Of a stretch of DNA of 42,570 nucleotides, positions 1-7,151 are shown piece after piece (within the stretch, counting starts at the first letter, position 1; every line of letters begins with the position of its first letter). The position numbers were made by a program, and so were the translations under genes. The notes under the pieces are model-generated. The model did not search any database. It was given only the letters and a program-made list of their open reading frames with translations, and was not told the origin of the DNA. The DNA is from Alphaproteobacteria bacterium GWC2_42_16 (lineage in GTDB: Bacteria; Pseudomonadota; Alphaproteobacteria; UBA9655), in NCBI GenBank assembly GCA_001767835.1, contig MEMA01000047.1, forward strand, positions 1 to 42,570, read 5' to 3'.

Positions 1-2
1 TT

Positions 3-17
3 GAGCAGTATCATTAA
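3..17 (+). CDS. Probable HigB/RelE-type toxin, last codons only (partial)
   Basis: The window starts inside an upstream gene. The frame beginning at base 3 reads Glu-Gln-Tyr-His-stop. HigB toxins encoded just before HigA antitoxins commonly end in a Tyr-His dipeptide, and the next gene is a HigA antitoxin only 24 bp downstream, the usual toxin-first higBA order. Only four residues are visible, so the call rests on context. HigB is a ribosome-dependent mRNA endonuclease. Confidence 0.4.
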   Translation, partial: EQYH

Positions 18-41
18 AATGATTCATGAGGAGACTAAAAT

Positions 42-374
42 ATGAGTAAAAGAGAATATCTTGTCACAGAAAGAAGAAAGAGGGTTCCCACCCATCCTGG
101 GCTAATTCTTAAGGAGGATGTTCTTCCTGATCTTAAAATGTCGATTACAGCAACTGCAAAGGAGCTCGGGATTTCCCGCCAAACCCTTCACAGGATTTTA
201 AAGGGGGCTCATCCCATAACACCAGGTATGGCCTTGCGTCTGGGGCGCTTTTGCGATACTGACCCTATGCTATGGCTTAAACTTCAACAGGCCTATGATT
301 TAAAATTGGCTGAAATTGAGCTTGAGGATGATCTTAAAAAGATTCCTATCCATCATGGGGCTATTATCCATTAG
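42..374 (+). CDS. higA: HigA family addiction-module antitoxin
   Basis: 110-residue XRE-type helix-turn-helix protein, the antitoxin half of a HigBA toxin-antitoxin pair that neutralises the HigB RNase and represses its own promoter. The N-terminal half carries the family signature PTHPGLILKEDVLP, followed by the HTH around residues 38-58 (TAKELGISRQTLHRILKG) and the typical PGMALRLGRF and LWLKLQ segments. Length is normal for the family. An AGGAG ribosome site lies about 8 bp before the ATG. The toxin is cut by the window edge, so whether the pair is intact cannot be judged. A terminator follows the gene. Confidence 0.9.
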   Translation: MSKREYLVTERRKRVPTHPGLILKEDVLPDLKMSITATAKELGISRQTLHRILKGAHPITPGMALRLGRFCDTDPMLWLKLQQAYDLKLAEIELEDDLKKIPIHHGAIIH

Positions 375-389
375 AAATGTCTGTATACA

Positions 390-416
390 AAACCTCTTTT
401 TGGGTTTCTTTTTTTA
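390..416 (+). terminator. Rho-independent terminator after higA
   Basis: A 6-bp stem (390-395 with 402-407, one G-U pair) with a 6-nt loop is followed directly by a run of T residues (409-415). It lies 15 bp after the higA stop codon and separates the toxin-antitoxin pair from the next unit. Confidence 0.65.
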
Positions 417-437
417 TCTAAAATGACTATGCTTAAG

Positions 438-462
438 AACTTCTTTCATAGGGAAAGAAGTT
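438..462 (+). promoter_or_regulatory. Perfect 10-bp-stem hairpin upstream of the His-rich leader ORF
   Basis: Bases 438-447 are exactly complementary to 453-462 with a 5-nt loop. No T tract follows on the plus strand, so it is not a standard plus-strand terminator. It ends 23 bp before the ATG of the Met-His5 ORF, so it may be a 5'-UTR element or an operator; the role is inference. Confidence 0.4.
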
Positions 463-485
463 AATTCAGATAACGGAGAAAGATT

Positions 486-581
486 ATGCATCACCATCAT
501 CATAGAAAATTTTTATTATTTGCGATAAATCAACGACTTAATCGAATGAGGACCTTAAAATGTTATTATTTAAAAACGTAA
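486..581 (+). CDS. Short His-rich ORF, possible leader peptide
   Basis: 31-codon ORF starting Met followed by five consecutive His codons (CAT CAC CAT CAT CAT), then RKFLLFAINQRLNRM and a basic tail. It has a GGAG ribosome site about 8 bp upstream (474-477). It runs through the ribosome site and start codon of the next gene in another frame and ends 19 bp inside it. Clustered His codons in a short ORF before a gene are the hallmark of the enterobacterial his leader; here the downstream gene is a transporter binding protein. I see no obvious downstream terminator/antiterminator pair, so if regulatory it may act through translational coupling. Chance, or a small metal-binding peptide, cannot be excluded. 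Confidence 0.45.
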   Translation: MHHHHHRKFLLFAINQRLNRMRTLKCYYLKT

Positions 582-1495
582 TCAAATTAATCAATCTCTC
601 TTTCTTTTTTTCATTACTTTCATTTTCTTCAGTACGCAGTACATCCCTTGAAATCTCAATTATCCAAACCATCGATCACCCTGCTCTAAATGCAACAAGA
701 GAAGGTTTTCTCAAGGAGCTTTCTGTCTTAGGGTATAAGGACGCACATGTTGAAACCCAGTCCGCTCAAGGGAATACAGCGCTAGCAGCTCAAATAGCCC
801 AGCGGTTTGTGTCAACGCATCCTGATCTGGTGCTGGCGATCGGAACAACGGCTGCCCAAGCGGCCCTCTCCGCAGCTAAAGGAACAACGATCCCTATTGT
901 CTTTGCAAGTGTCACCGATCCCCTTTCGGCAAAATTGGTGTCAAACTTGGAAAAACCTGAGGCAAATATTACAGGCGTTTCAAATTTTGTGAGCGTTGAG
1001 CCTCAGTTTGAGCTCTTTAAAAAACTCGTACCAGAGCTTAAAACCATTGGCATTGTTTATAATCCAGGTGAGGCTAATTCTGTGGCCATGCTTGATAAGA
1101 TGAAGATAGCTGCAAAGAAGCTCGATTTAGATCTTGTGCTTGCGACTGCTTCTAAAACCAGTGACGTGTTGGGAGCTAGCCAAAGCCTCTGTGGTAAGGC
1201 AGATGCTTTATTTATCAACAATGATAATACGTCCCTCTCCGCCTTTAAAAGCGTTGTAAAAGCTGCACAAGCTTGTGGAATTCCTGCCTTTGTGAGTGAT
1301 GTTGACTTGTTGGAGCAAGGGGCTCTCGCGGCCTTGGGGCCTAATCAATTTGATCTCGGGCGACAGACAGCGCGTATGGCAGACCGTATTTTAAAGAATC
1401 CCGGAAAGCCGTTTCCTCCTGTAGAATTTCCTGAGGGAACAGAGGAACACATCAATAAGGCTTTAAAGACTCGTAAACTTTCACTTGCACCATAA
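560..1495 (+). CDS. ABC transporter substrate-binding protein (TrpX/PF04392-like)
   Basis: 311 residues with a hydrophobic N-terminal export signal (about residues 1-28) followed by a two-lobed periplasmic binding protein. The segments IIQTIDHPALNATREGF, DLVLAIGTTAAQAA, IPIVFASVTDPLSAKLV, NITGVSNFV, IGIVYNPGEANS, DALFINNDNT and GALAALGPNQFDLGRQTA are characteristic of the PF04392 family, which binds amino acids or related small molecules for ABC import. No permease or ATPase gene is adjacent, so it either partners with components encoded elsewhere or is an orphan. A GAGG ribosome site precedes the ATG and lies inside the His-rich ORF. The ligand cannot be read from sequence. Confidence 0.85.
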   Translation: MLLFKNVIKLINLSFFFSLLSFSSVRSTSLEISIIQTIDHPALNATREGFLKELSVLGYKDAHVETQSAQGNTALAAQIAQRFVSTHPDLVLAIGTTAAQAALSAAKGTTIPIVFASVTDPLSAKLVSNLEKPEANITGVSNFVSVEPQFELFKKLVPELKTIGIVYNPGEANSVAMLDKMKIAAKKLDLDLVLATASKTSDVLGASQSLCGKADALFINNDNTSLSAFKSVVKAAQACGIPAFVSDVDLLEQGALAALGPNQFDLGRQTARMADRILKNPGKPFPPVEFPEGTEEHINKALKTRKLSLAP

Positions 1496-1546
1496 AGAAG
1501 GTGAATTTACAGTAGAGCAAAGAGGATTCTAGGAAATTCACCTTCT
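1496..1546 (+). terminator. Long perfect inverted repeat after the binding-protein gene
   Basis: Bases 1496-1508 are exactly complementary to 1534-1546 (13-bp stem) with a 25-nt loop, starting at the base after the stop codon. Only a weak T-poor tail follows, so it may be a terminator or an RNA-stabilising hairpin. It sits between the binding-protein gene and vgrG. Confidence 0.45.
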
Positions 1547-1572
1547 AAAACTTACAAGTAAAGGTACAAAAT

Positions 1573-3603
1573 ATGCCTGAAGAGGGAGCTAAGGTTTTTT
1601 TAGACATCAGTGTTCCGGGAGGGTATTCCTTCAAACTCAATTTATTTCAAGGCGTTGAAAGACTTTCAAATCTCTTTGAATATACGGTGCTTATGACAGC
1701 TCAAAGTCGAGACGTTAATTTTGATACCCTCATGCGACAATCAGCAACGGTTTCTTTAACAGTAGGGTCTGAAAAACGTACCTTTAATGGCATTATTGGA
1801 CATTTTGAACAACAAGCGACTCCTTTTGCACCTCTCAATATGTGGAATGTTTATCGTGCGGTTTTGTATCCAAAGGTATGGCTTTTAACCTTTTCTGGAC
1901 AATGCCAAATTTTTCAGAACAAATCCGCCTTGACTATTATCCAACAGATCTTGGACGACAACGGGATTCCCTACACCAATCGCGTCTCATCTGCGGGCAG
2001 ACAGGCAAGGGAATTCTGTGTTCAATATAATGAAACCTATTTTAATTTTATCTCCCGACTTATGGAAGAAGAGGGCATTTTTTATTATTTTGAACAAAAT
2101 GAAGAGGGGCATAAGATTGTCCTGGCAGATTTTTCGGAGACCTCTCCCCCTTGCCCCAACGCAATCTCAGTTAGTTTTCATGATTCAGCTATCCATGAGC
2201 CTTTCATGATGACCGTAAGCTCGTGTTTCATTCATCAACACATTGTTCCCTCAACCAATACCTTAATCAGCTACAATTACCTTTCTCCTCAAAACCGTTT
2301 AAAAGGGACAGCCTCTGGCCCAACTGATGCTGAAGGGGGCGACATTACAAACTATCGCGAAGTGTTCACTGAGCAAACCATAGGGGATACCCTCACACAG
2401 GTCAAATTACAATCGGAAGATGCCCATCAAAAAAGGGTGGAGGGGGTATCTTTGGTTCCCTTCTTTTTGCCTGGGTATAGCTTTACCTTGAAAGATCATC
2501 CGCGATCAGATGCGAATATTACTTATGTTCTTTATGAAGTGCGTCATGAGGCGCGCATCGTTGAAGGAGGAGGAAATCCTCTTTATAAGAATCAATACCA
2601 AGCCTTTCCCTCAACAGAACCCTTTAAAGCTCCTCAAGTAACTCCTCCGCCACGTATTTATGGCACGCAAACTGCAAAGGTAACAGGCAAACAGGGGGAG
2701 GAAATATATACGGAAGAGTATGGGCGTATTAAAGTCAAGTTTCACTGGGATTCTTCTGAACAAGAAGATGAGTCCACATCATGTTGGATACGGGTTGCAA
2801 CTTTGTGGTCTGGACAAAAATGGGGGACTCTTTTCACGCCTCGTGTCGGGCAAGAAGTTGTGGTTTCTTTTCTTGATGGAAATCCCGATAAGCCTTTGGT
2901 GATTGGGACCGTTTATAATGGAGAAAATAAGCCCCCATACTTGCCTGATGAGCCTACAAAATCAACAATACTCAGTCAAACCAGTAAGTCAGAAGGAGAA
3001 GGAACATCTGGATATAATGAACTTCGCTTTGAAGATAAAAAAAAATCAGAAGAAATTTATATGCATGCCCAGAAAGACTTTAACGTTGATATACAAAATG
3101 ATCATAAAATTACGATTGTAGGAGGCAGTCGTACAATTGAACTGCAAGCTCAAGCAGAAGAAGGAGAAGGAGAAGAACAAGAGCAAGGAGGAGGAGAACA
3201 AGGAGGAGGAGAACAAGGAGGAGAGCAAGGAGGAGAAGGAGAAGAACAACAAGGAGAACAACAAGGAGAGCAAGGAGGAGGTAAAAAATGTAACGATAGT
3301 TTGAAATTAAATAACGGTGATAAAACGCTACAAATTGTTAAGGGCAATTATTCAATTGAGTTGGATGAAGGAAATATTACCATTAAGTGTCAGGAGGGAA
3401 ATGTAGAGTTTAATATAACAGGGGATGTAACCTATACCTGCACCGGATCTTTTGATGTGACCGCCAATGAAATTAATTTAACAGCCACAGCGGATATGAC
3501 GGTGAGTGCAGGAGGAGAGCTTAGTTGCACAGGGGGTGGAACGGTAGAGATTGAGGGAGCTTCTGTGGAAGTGATGGGGGCAATAATCACACTAAATGGG
3601 TAA
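1573..3603 (+). CDS. vgrG: Type VI secretion spike protein VgrG
   Basis: 676 residues. The N-terminal part (about 10-375) is the gp27-like base. It is followed by a gp5-type OB fold around residues 378-460 (EEYGRIKVKFHWD, SCWIRVATLWSGQKWG, PRVGQEVVVSFLDGNPDKPLVIGTVYN). The C-terminal part resembles the gp5 beta-helix needle (EIYMHAQKDFNVDIQNDHK onward). The needle is interrupted at about residues 529-570 by a Glu/Gly/Gln-only tract, which is unusual. VgrG trimers cap the Hcp tube and carry effectors across the target membrane. The next two genes encode a MORN-repeat protein and a PAAR-like tip with tight spacing, so the three probably form one unit. No other T6SS structural genes are in the window. 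Confidence 0.93.
   Translation: MPEEGAKVFLDISVPGGYSFKLNLFQGVERLSNLFEYTVLMTAQSRDVNFDTLMRQSATVSLTVGSEKRTFNGIIGHFEQQATPFAPLNMWNVYRAVLYPKVWLLTFSGQCQIFQNKSALTIIQQILDDNGIPYTNRVSSAGRQAREFCVQYNETYFNFISRLMEEEGIFYYFEQNEEGHKIVLADFSETSPPCPNAISVSFHDSAIHEPFMMTVSSCFIHQHIVPSTNTLISYNYLSPQNRLKGTASGPTDAEGGDITNYREVFTEQTIGDTLTQVKLQSEDAHQKRVEGVSLVPFFLPGYSFTLKDHPRSDANITYVLYEVRHEARIVEGGGNPLYKNQYQAFPSTEPFKAPQVTPPPRIYGTQTAKVTGKQGEEIYTEEYGRIKVKFHWDSSEQEDESTSCWIRVATLWSGQKWGTLFTPRVGQEVVVSFLDGNPDKPLVIGTVYNGENKPPYLPDEPTKSTILSQTSKSEGEGTSGYNELRFEDKKKSEEIYMHAQKDFNVDIQNDHKITIVGGSRTIELQAQAEEGEGEEQEQGGGEQGGGEQGGEQGGEGEEQQGEQQGEQGGGKKCNDSLKLNNGDKTLQIVKGNYSIELDEGNITIKCQEGNVEFNITGDVTYTCTGSFDVTANEINLTATADMTVSAGGELSCTGGGTVEIEGASVEVMGAIITLNG
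3157..3282 (+). repeat. Purine-only GAA/GGA/CAA repeat inside vgrG
   Basis: About 126 bp built almost entirely from GAA, GGA, GAG and CAA codons, encoding only Glu, Gly and Gln. Imperfect units such as GGAGGAGAACAA recur several times. The tract stays in frame with vgrG and is prone to length change by slippage. Confidence 0.85.
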
Positions 3604-3608
3604 AATCA

Positions 3609-4298
3609 ATGAGTGAAGATAATGAAAAAGAAATTTTAGAAGCTGAATTGTCTCAAAAGGATATCCTTGAAAAAAAGGAAGAAACGAAATTTGAGAAGAA
3701 GAAAGCTTTCGGTGAAAAAATTGAAGGAAAGTTCTATGGAATAGAAGAACATTATAGTAAAGAAGGAAATCTTGTTGCCCACTTGCCGTTTAAAGAAGGC
3801 GTGCTCCATGGAGAAGCAAGGCGTTATGATTCCTCTCAACAATTAAAAGAAAACCTTCGATATCAAAAAGGTGTTCGTCATGGGCTTGCTGAATTTTATA
3901 AGAATGGTGCTCTCTCCTTACATACGACTTTTAAGGAAGGAAAACAGCATGGAGAAACAGTCCTTTATGATAAGGCAGGTATGATGCGGGCCCGTATCCA
4001 CTATGAAGATGGAAAGAAAAAAGGTACATCTATTGCCTATGATTCCCAAGGACGTGTTAAGAGCATCCTTCATTATCACGAAGGTGTTTTAGAGGGCCCT
4101 TCTCTGACCTATTATCCAAGTGGGACGTTGTTGGAAACTGGATTTTATAGTCAAGGAAAGAAGGAAGGCGAATTTCGCTCCTTTCATGAAAATGGGCACT
4201 TAAATCGGATAATGGTTTTTGATCGGGGGAGGCTTGTTCGGAAACCCCAACTTTTTGATAAGGATGGCAATCCCATCCCTGCAGGACTCGAAAGATGA
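3609..4298 (+). CDS. MORN/YwqK-repeat protein of the vgrG cassette
   Basis: 229 residues. A charged, Lys/Glu-rich N-terminus (about 1-40) is followed by roughly seven repeats of about 22-24 residues of the MORN_2/YwqK type, with the pattern Y-x(n)-G-x-L...F-K-E-G-x-x-H-G (for example HGEARRYDSSQQLKENLRY and HGLAEFYKNGALSLHTTF). There is no signal peptide or membrane segment. It starts 5 bp after vgrG and its stop overlaps the DUF4280 gene start, so the three genes are very likely co-translated. Similar repeat proteins are often annotated as YwqK-family antitoxin. Here it could be an effector, an immunity protein or a loading adaptor; the sequence does not decide. Confidence 0.85.
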   Translation: MSEDNEKEILEAELSQKDILEKKEETKFEKKKAFGEKIEGKFYGIEEHYSKEGNLVAHLPFKEGVLHGEARRYDSSQQLKENLRYQKGVRHGLAEFYKNGALSLHTTFKEGKQHGETVLYDKAGMMRARIHYEDGKKKGTSIAYDSQGRVKSILHYHEGVLEGPSLTYYPSGTLLETGFYSQGKKEGEFRSFHENGHLNRIMVFDRGRLVRKPQLFDKDGNPIPAGLER

Positions 4299-4687
4299 GC
4301 TTTGCTGTTGTTGGGGAGACCTCTCTTATTGAGTGTTGTTTCGGCACAGCCCCTACGCCTTTAACAGTACTCCCTGATCGTACTGTGATGGCGGAAGGGA
4401 TGCTTATGGGAAACATTACTGATTTCATTCCGCTCGCAAACATTATGGGTTTTATTCTGTGCATTTCCCTTGCCAATCCTGAAGTCTTGTCGGCTACAAT
4501 TAGTGCAGGGGGAGTTCTTGTTCCCATGCCTTGTGTTCCTGTGACGACTGATCCATGGATATCTGAAGCCATCGATGTTATGGTAACGGAAGGTCCAGCT
4601 CTTGATCAAACGTCAACAGTTATATGTTTGTGGGCGGGACTTATTTTTATAACTGAACCTGGGAACTTCTCAGTTGAAGTTCCTTAA
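4295..4687 (+). CDS. DUF4280 PAAR-like spike-tip protein
   Basis: 130 residues matching the DUF4280 pattern along its length: an early Cys-containing LIECCFGTAPTPLTVLP, GNITDFIPLANIMGF, a central Cys then ANPEVLSAT, LVPMPCVPVTTDPW, and a final CLWAGLIFITEPG. DUF4280 proteins are PAAR-like tips found with contractile injection systems. The ATG overlaps the MORN gene stop (ATGA). With VgrG upstream it probably forms the sharpened tip that carries cargo. It has no C-terminal toxin extension, so any effector must be separate. Confidence 0.8.
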   Translation: MSFAVVGETSLIECCFGTAPTPLTVLPDRTVMAEGMLMGNITDFIPLANIMGFILCISLANPEVLSATISAGGVLVPMPCVPVTTDPWISEAIDVMVTEGPALDQTSTVICLWAGLIFITEPGNFSVEVP

Positions 4688-4697
4688 AGGAGAATGA

Positions 4698-5927
4698 ATG
4701 GAATCAACCTTTGCGGATATTCAACTTGCAAGAACTTTATTAAAAGGAGTTGTTTTAAAAACCCCAACGCTTTATTCCCTCTCCCTATCTCGTCTTTTTA
4801 ATACAAAAATTTTTCTCAAACTTGAGAATTTCCAAGAAACAGGCTCCTTTAAAGAAAGAGGAGCGTATATAAAGCTAAAAAGTCTCTCTTATCAAGAAAT
4901 GCGTCAAGGGGTTATTGCAGTTTCGAAAGGAAATCATGCTCAAGCTGTGGCCCTCCATGCTCAAAACTTACGCATTCCTACAATAATTGTTATGCCTCTT
5001 AACACTCCTCCGATGAAAGTTGGGCACACAGAACGTTGGGGAGCTCGGGTTATTCTTGCAGGGAAAACCTTTGAAGAAGCAAATGCAGTTGCCGAAGAAA
5101 TAGCTAAAAAAGAAAACCTTACATCTATTCATCCTTATGATGACCCCCATATTATTGCTGGACAAGGGACAATTGCCCTTGAGATGCTTGAAGATCAACC
5201 CGATTTGGATGTTTTATTGGTTCCTATAGGAGGGGGAGGACTTTGTGCAGGTATAGCGCTTGCTGCAAAATTTTTGAAGCCCAGCCTTCAAATTTATGGG
5301 GTTGAAATCAAGGGCTATGCATCAATGTCACAAGCTTTATACAATACAAAAGAGAAAAAAGGAGAAGAGATCACCTTAGCCGATGGAATTGCTGTTAAAC
5401 ATCCAGGGCTTCTTCCAAAAATGATTTTGAAGGACCGTCTTGAAGGAATTGAGATCGTTACAGAAGAAGCAATTGAACACGCCGTTGATGTGTTAGCGCG
5501 CCAAGGAAATATAATCGTTGAAGGAGCTGGAGCTGCTGGGGTGGCAGCCCTTTTTCATAACTCTTCTCTTTTCAAGAAAAAAACTGTGGGTATCATCATT
5601 ACAGGGGGAAACATCGATGGACGTATACTTTCATCTATCATGATGCGAGGACAGCTCCGTGAGGGGAGTTTAACTCTTTTACGTTTAGATGTGAATGATG
5701 TCCCAGGAGTATTGGAAAAAATAGCAAGGGCTATTGCAAAGCATCAAGGAAATATCCTCGAAGTCAAGCACCAGCGGCTTCTTTACGAAATTCCAATTAA
5801 AATGGCTGAAATCGATATTATGATTGAGACCCAAGATAAGGAACAGGTCAATACAATCATGCGAGATTTAAAATCTGAGGGTTTCTCCGTTCGACAATTA
5901 AGGCATCCGAACCTTAATTTCCTTTAA
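4698..5927 (+). CDS. ilvA: Threonine ammonia-lyase (PLP-dependent, C-terminal ACT domain)
   Basis: 409 residues. It converts threonine to 2-oxobutanoate and ammonia. The PLP lysine lies in ETGSFKERGAY (about residues 48-58), the substrate loop is SKGNHAQ, and the phosphate-binding glycine loop is PIGGGGLCAG (about residues 176-185). A single ACT-type regulatory domain occupies about residues 325-405 (LRLDVNDVPGVLEKIARAI). This is the short, roughly 400-residue form rather than the long form with a double ACT-like domain. AAGGAG precedes the ATG. No other isoleucine-pathway gene is nearby, so a catabolic (TdcB-like) role is as likely as a biosynthetic one. Confidence 0.9.
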   Translation: MESTFADIQLARTLLKGVVLKTPTLYSLSLSRLFNTKIFLKLENFQETGSFKERGAYIKLKSLSYQEMRQGVIAVSKGNHAQAVALHAQNLRIPTIIVMPLNTPPMKVGHTERWGARVILAGKTFEEANAVAEEIAKKENLTSIHPYDDPHIIAGQGTIALEMLEDQPDLDVLLVPIGGGGLCAGIALAAKFLKPSLQIYGVEIKGYASMSQALYNTKEKKGEEITLADGIAVKHPGLLPKMILKDRLEGIEIVTEEAIEHAVDVLARQGNIIVEGAGAAGVAALFHNSSLFKKKTVGIIITGGNIDGRILSSIMMRGQLREGSLTLLRLDVNDVPGVLEKIARAIAKHQGNILEVKHQRLLYEIPIKMAEIDIMIETQDKEQVNTIMRDLKSEGFSVRQLRHPNLNFL

Positions 5928-5959
5928 AAAGATCATTTAAACGGACCTGATTTATATCC

Positions 5960-6697
5960 TTAGATCCCCATATCCTTTGTTTTTCCAGATCCGTAGATAG
6001 CTTGTTCAATCTTTTGTGGATGACCATAATATTCAATTTTTCCTGATCCATAGATTTTAAGGTCCATTTTTTGTGTCGCATTAGCGATGATATACCCCGA
6101 GCCATAAATAGAGGCATTCGTTTTTTTAGTCATAAGGTTTTTAGCGTCTATTTCACCTGAGCCGTGAATTTCCGCTGCTAATTTTTCAGCGTTTCCTTGT
6201 AGGACAATATTTCCAGAGCCGTTTATTTCTGCAGCGAAATCATCAGCTTTGATATCATTGATATGGCTATTACTGGAACCATTTGTTTTGATTGATTTTA
6301 AATTCTCAACACTAACCGTAACTTTTATTTTATTAAAAGGATGAAATTCCCGATCATCTTTTTTAGAAATATATAAAGTTTTATTTTTCACATAAACTTT
6401 AATATATGGTAATAAGCTATCACTAGTAGTGATAATAACATTTGCAGTGTGAGGTTGATGAGTAACTTGTGCTGTCATCTCAAAAGCACCATTTAATTGT
6501 ATGGCATCAAATGGTTGTTCAGTAAAAGAATAAGCTTGAGATGTAGCATTGTTATTATTAGCCGATTTTGGTTCGGTTGTGTTAATTGCAGAGGATATAC
6601 TATCTTTTGCAAGGCATAACGTTGATATAGATATCACAGATATAATGATTAATATTAATCTATTAAGTAATGATGATATTTTCAAGCTGTCCTTCAT
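5960..6697 (-). CDS. Secreted GIN-domain (DUF2807) protein
   Basis: 245 residues with an N-terminal hydrophobic export segment (about 10-30, ending near SISTLCLAKDS). The rest is a right-handed beta-helix of the head-GIN type: a start such as EQPFDAIQLNGAFEMTAQ followed by regularly spaced G-S-G turns (NGSGNI, HGSGEI, YGSGYI, YGSGKI, YGSGKT), one about every 20 residues. Members are exported or surface proteins without a firmly known activity, sometimes called putative auto-transporter adhesins. The family is best known in Bacteroidetes. It is monocistronic, with a terminator for the glutaredoxin gene upstream. Function unknown. Confidence 0.75.
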   Translation of the reverse strand: MKDSLKISSLLNRLILIIISVISISTLCLAKDSISSAINTTEPKSANNNNATSQAYSFTEQPFDAIQLNGAFEMTAQVTHQPHTANVIITTSDSLLPYIKVYVKNKTLYISKKDDREFHPFNKIKVTVSVENLKSIKTNGSSNSHINDIKADDFAAEINGSGNIVLQGNAEKLAAEIHGSGEIDAKNLMTKKTNASIYGSGYIIANATQKMDLKIYGSGKIEYYGHPQKIEQAIYGSGKTKDMGI

Positions 6698-6774
6698 TTT
6701 TTACCCCAAAATCATAATCGAGTTAGACATTACATTCTTTTTAAAATATATAAAAGCTCAAAAAATCTTTGTGT

Positions 6775-6811
6775 AAAAGGGACGCGAATAATTTTCTTAT
6801 TGCCATCCCTT
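6775..6811 (-). terminator. Terminator downstream of grxD
   Basis: On the minus strand, after the glutaredoxin stop, AAGGGA pairs with TCCCTT around an inner GCAATAA/TTATTCGC stem with small bulges; the hairpin is followed by TTTTA. It separates grxD from the GIN-domain gene. Confidence 0.6.
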
Positions 6812-6820
6812 ATTTGCAAG

Positions 6821-7147
6821 TTATTGTTTTAAAAGACCTTTATCAGAAAGAAATTTTTGAAGTTCGCCTGTCTCATACATTTCACGGACGATATCACACC
6901 CGCCCACAAATTCACCTTTAATATAAAGCTGAGGGAGGGTGGGCCAATTGGTAAATATTTTGATTCCTTCACGAAGATCGTTGTCTTGGAGAACATCAAT
7001 GGCTTTAAAGTTAACACCAAGGGCATTTAGAACGTGAACAACGGTTGCTGAAAAACCGCACATGGGAAACTGGGCATTCCCTTTCATATAAAGAACAACG
7101 TCATGGGAAGAAATATCGTTTTTGATTTGATCGAAGGTCTGAGACAT
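6821..7147 (-). CDS. grxD: Monothiol CGFS glutaredoxin (Grx4/GrxD family)
   Basis: 108 residues, normal length for GrxD. It has the monothiol active-site motif CGFS with Cys30, the cis-proline/glutathione segment NWPTLPQLYIKGEFVGGCDI, and a C-terminal ETGELQKFL. CGFS glutaredoxins bind and transfer [2Fe-2S] clusters with glutathione and pair with BolA proteins. A bolA gene lies immediately upstream (4-bp gap), and the GGAG ribosome site overlaps the bolA stop, so the two are almost certainly co-transcribed and work together in Fe-S trafficking or iron sensing. Confidence 0.95.
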   Translation of the reverse strand: MSQTFDQIKNDISSHDVVLYMKGNAQFPMCGFSATVVHVLNALGVNFKAIDVLQDNDLREGIKIFTNWPTLPQLYIKGEFVGGCDIVREMYETGELQKFLSDKGLLKQ

Positions 7148-7151
7148 AAAG

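Noticed and set aside
486-503. The His codon run as a vector-derived affinity tag
   Set aside because: Only five His codons, with natural flanking sequence and no linker or vector sequence around it; the ribosome site and overlap with the next gene look native.
3046-3347. Minus-strand ORFs rich in Ser/Leu/Cys opposite vgrG
   Set aside because: They are the complement of the purine-only GAA/GGA/CAA tract; composition alone keeps them open. No family features or ribosome sites.
4057-4572. 171-codon minus-strand ORF opposite the MORN and DUF4280 genes
   Set aside because: Both plus-strand frames there show clear family motifs and operon spacing; the antisense frame shows none.
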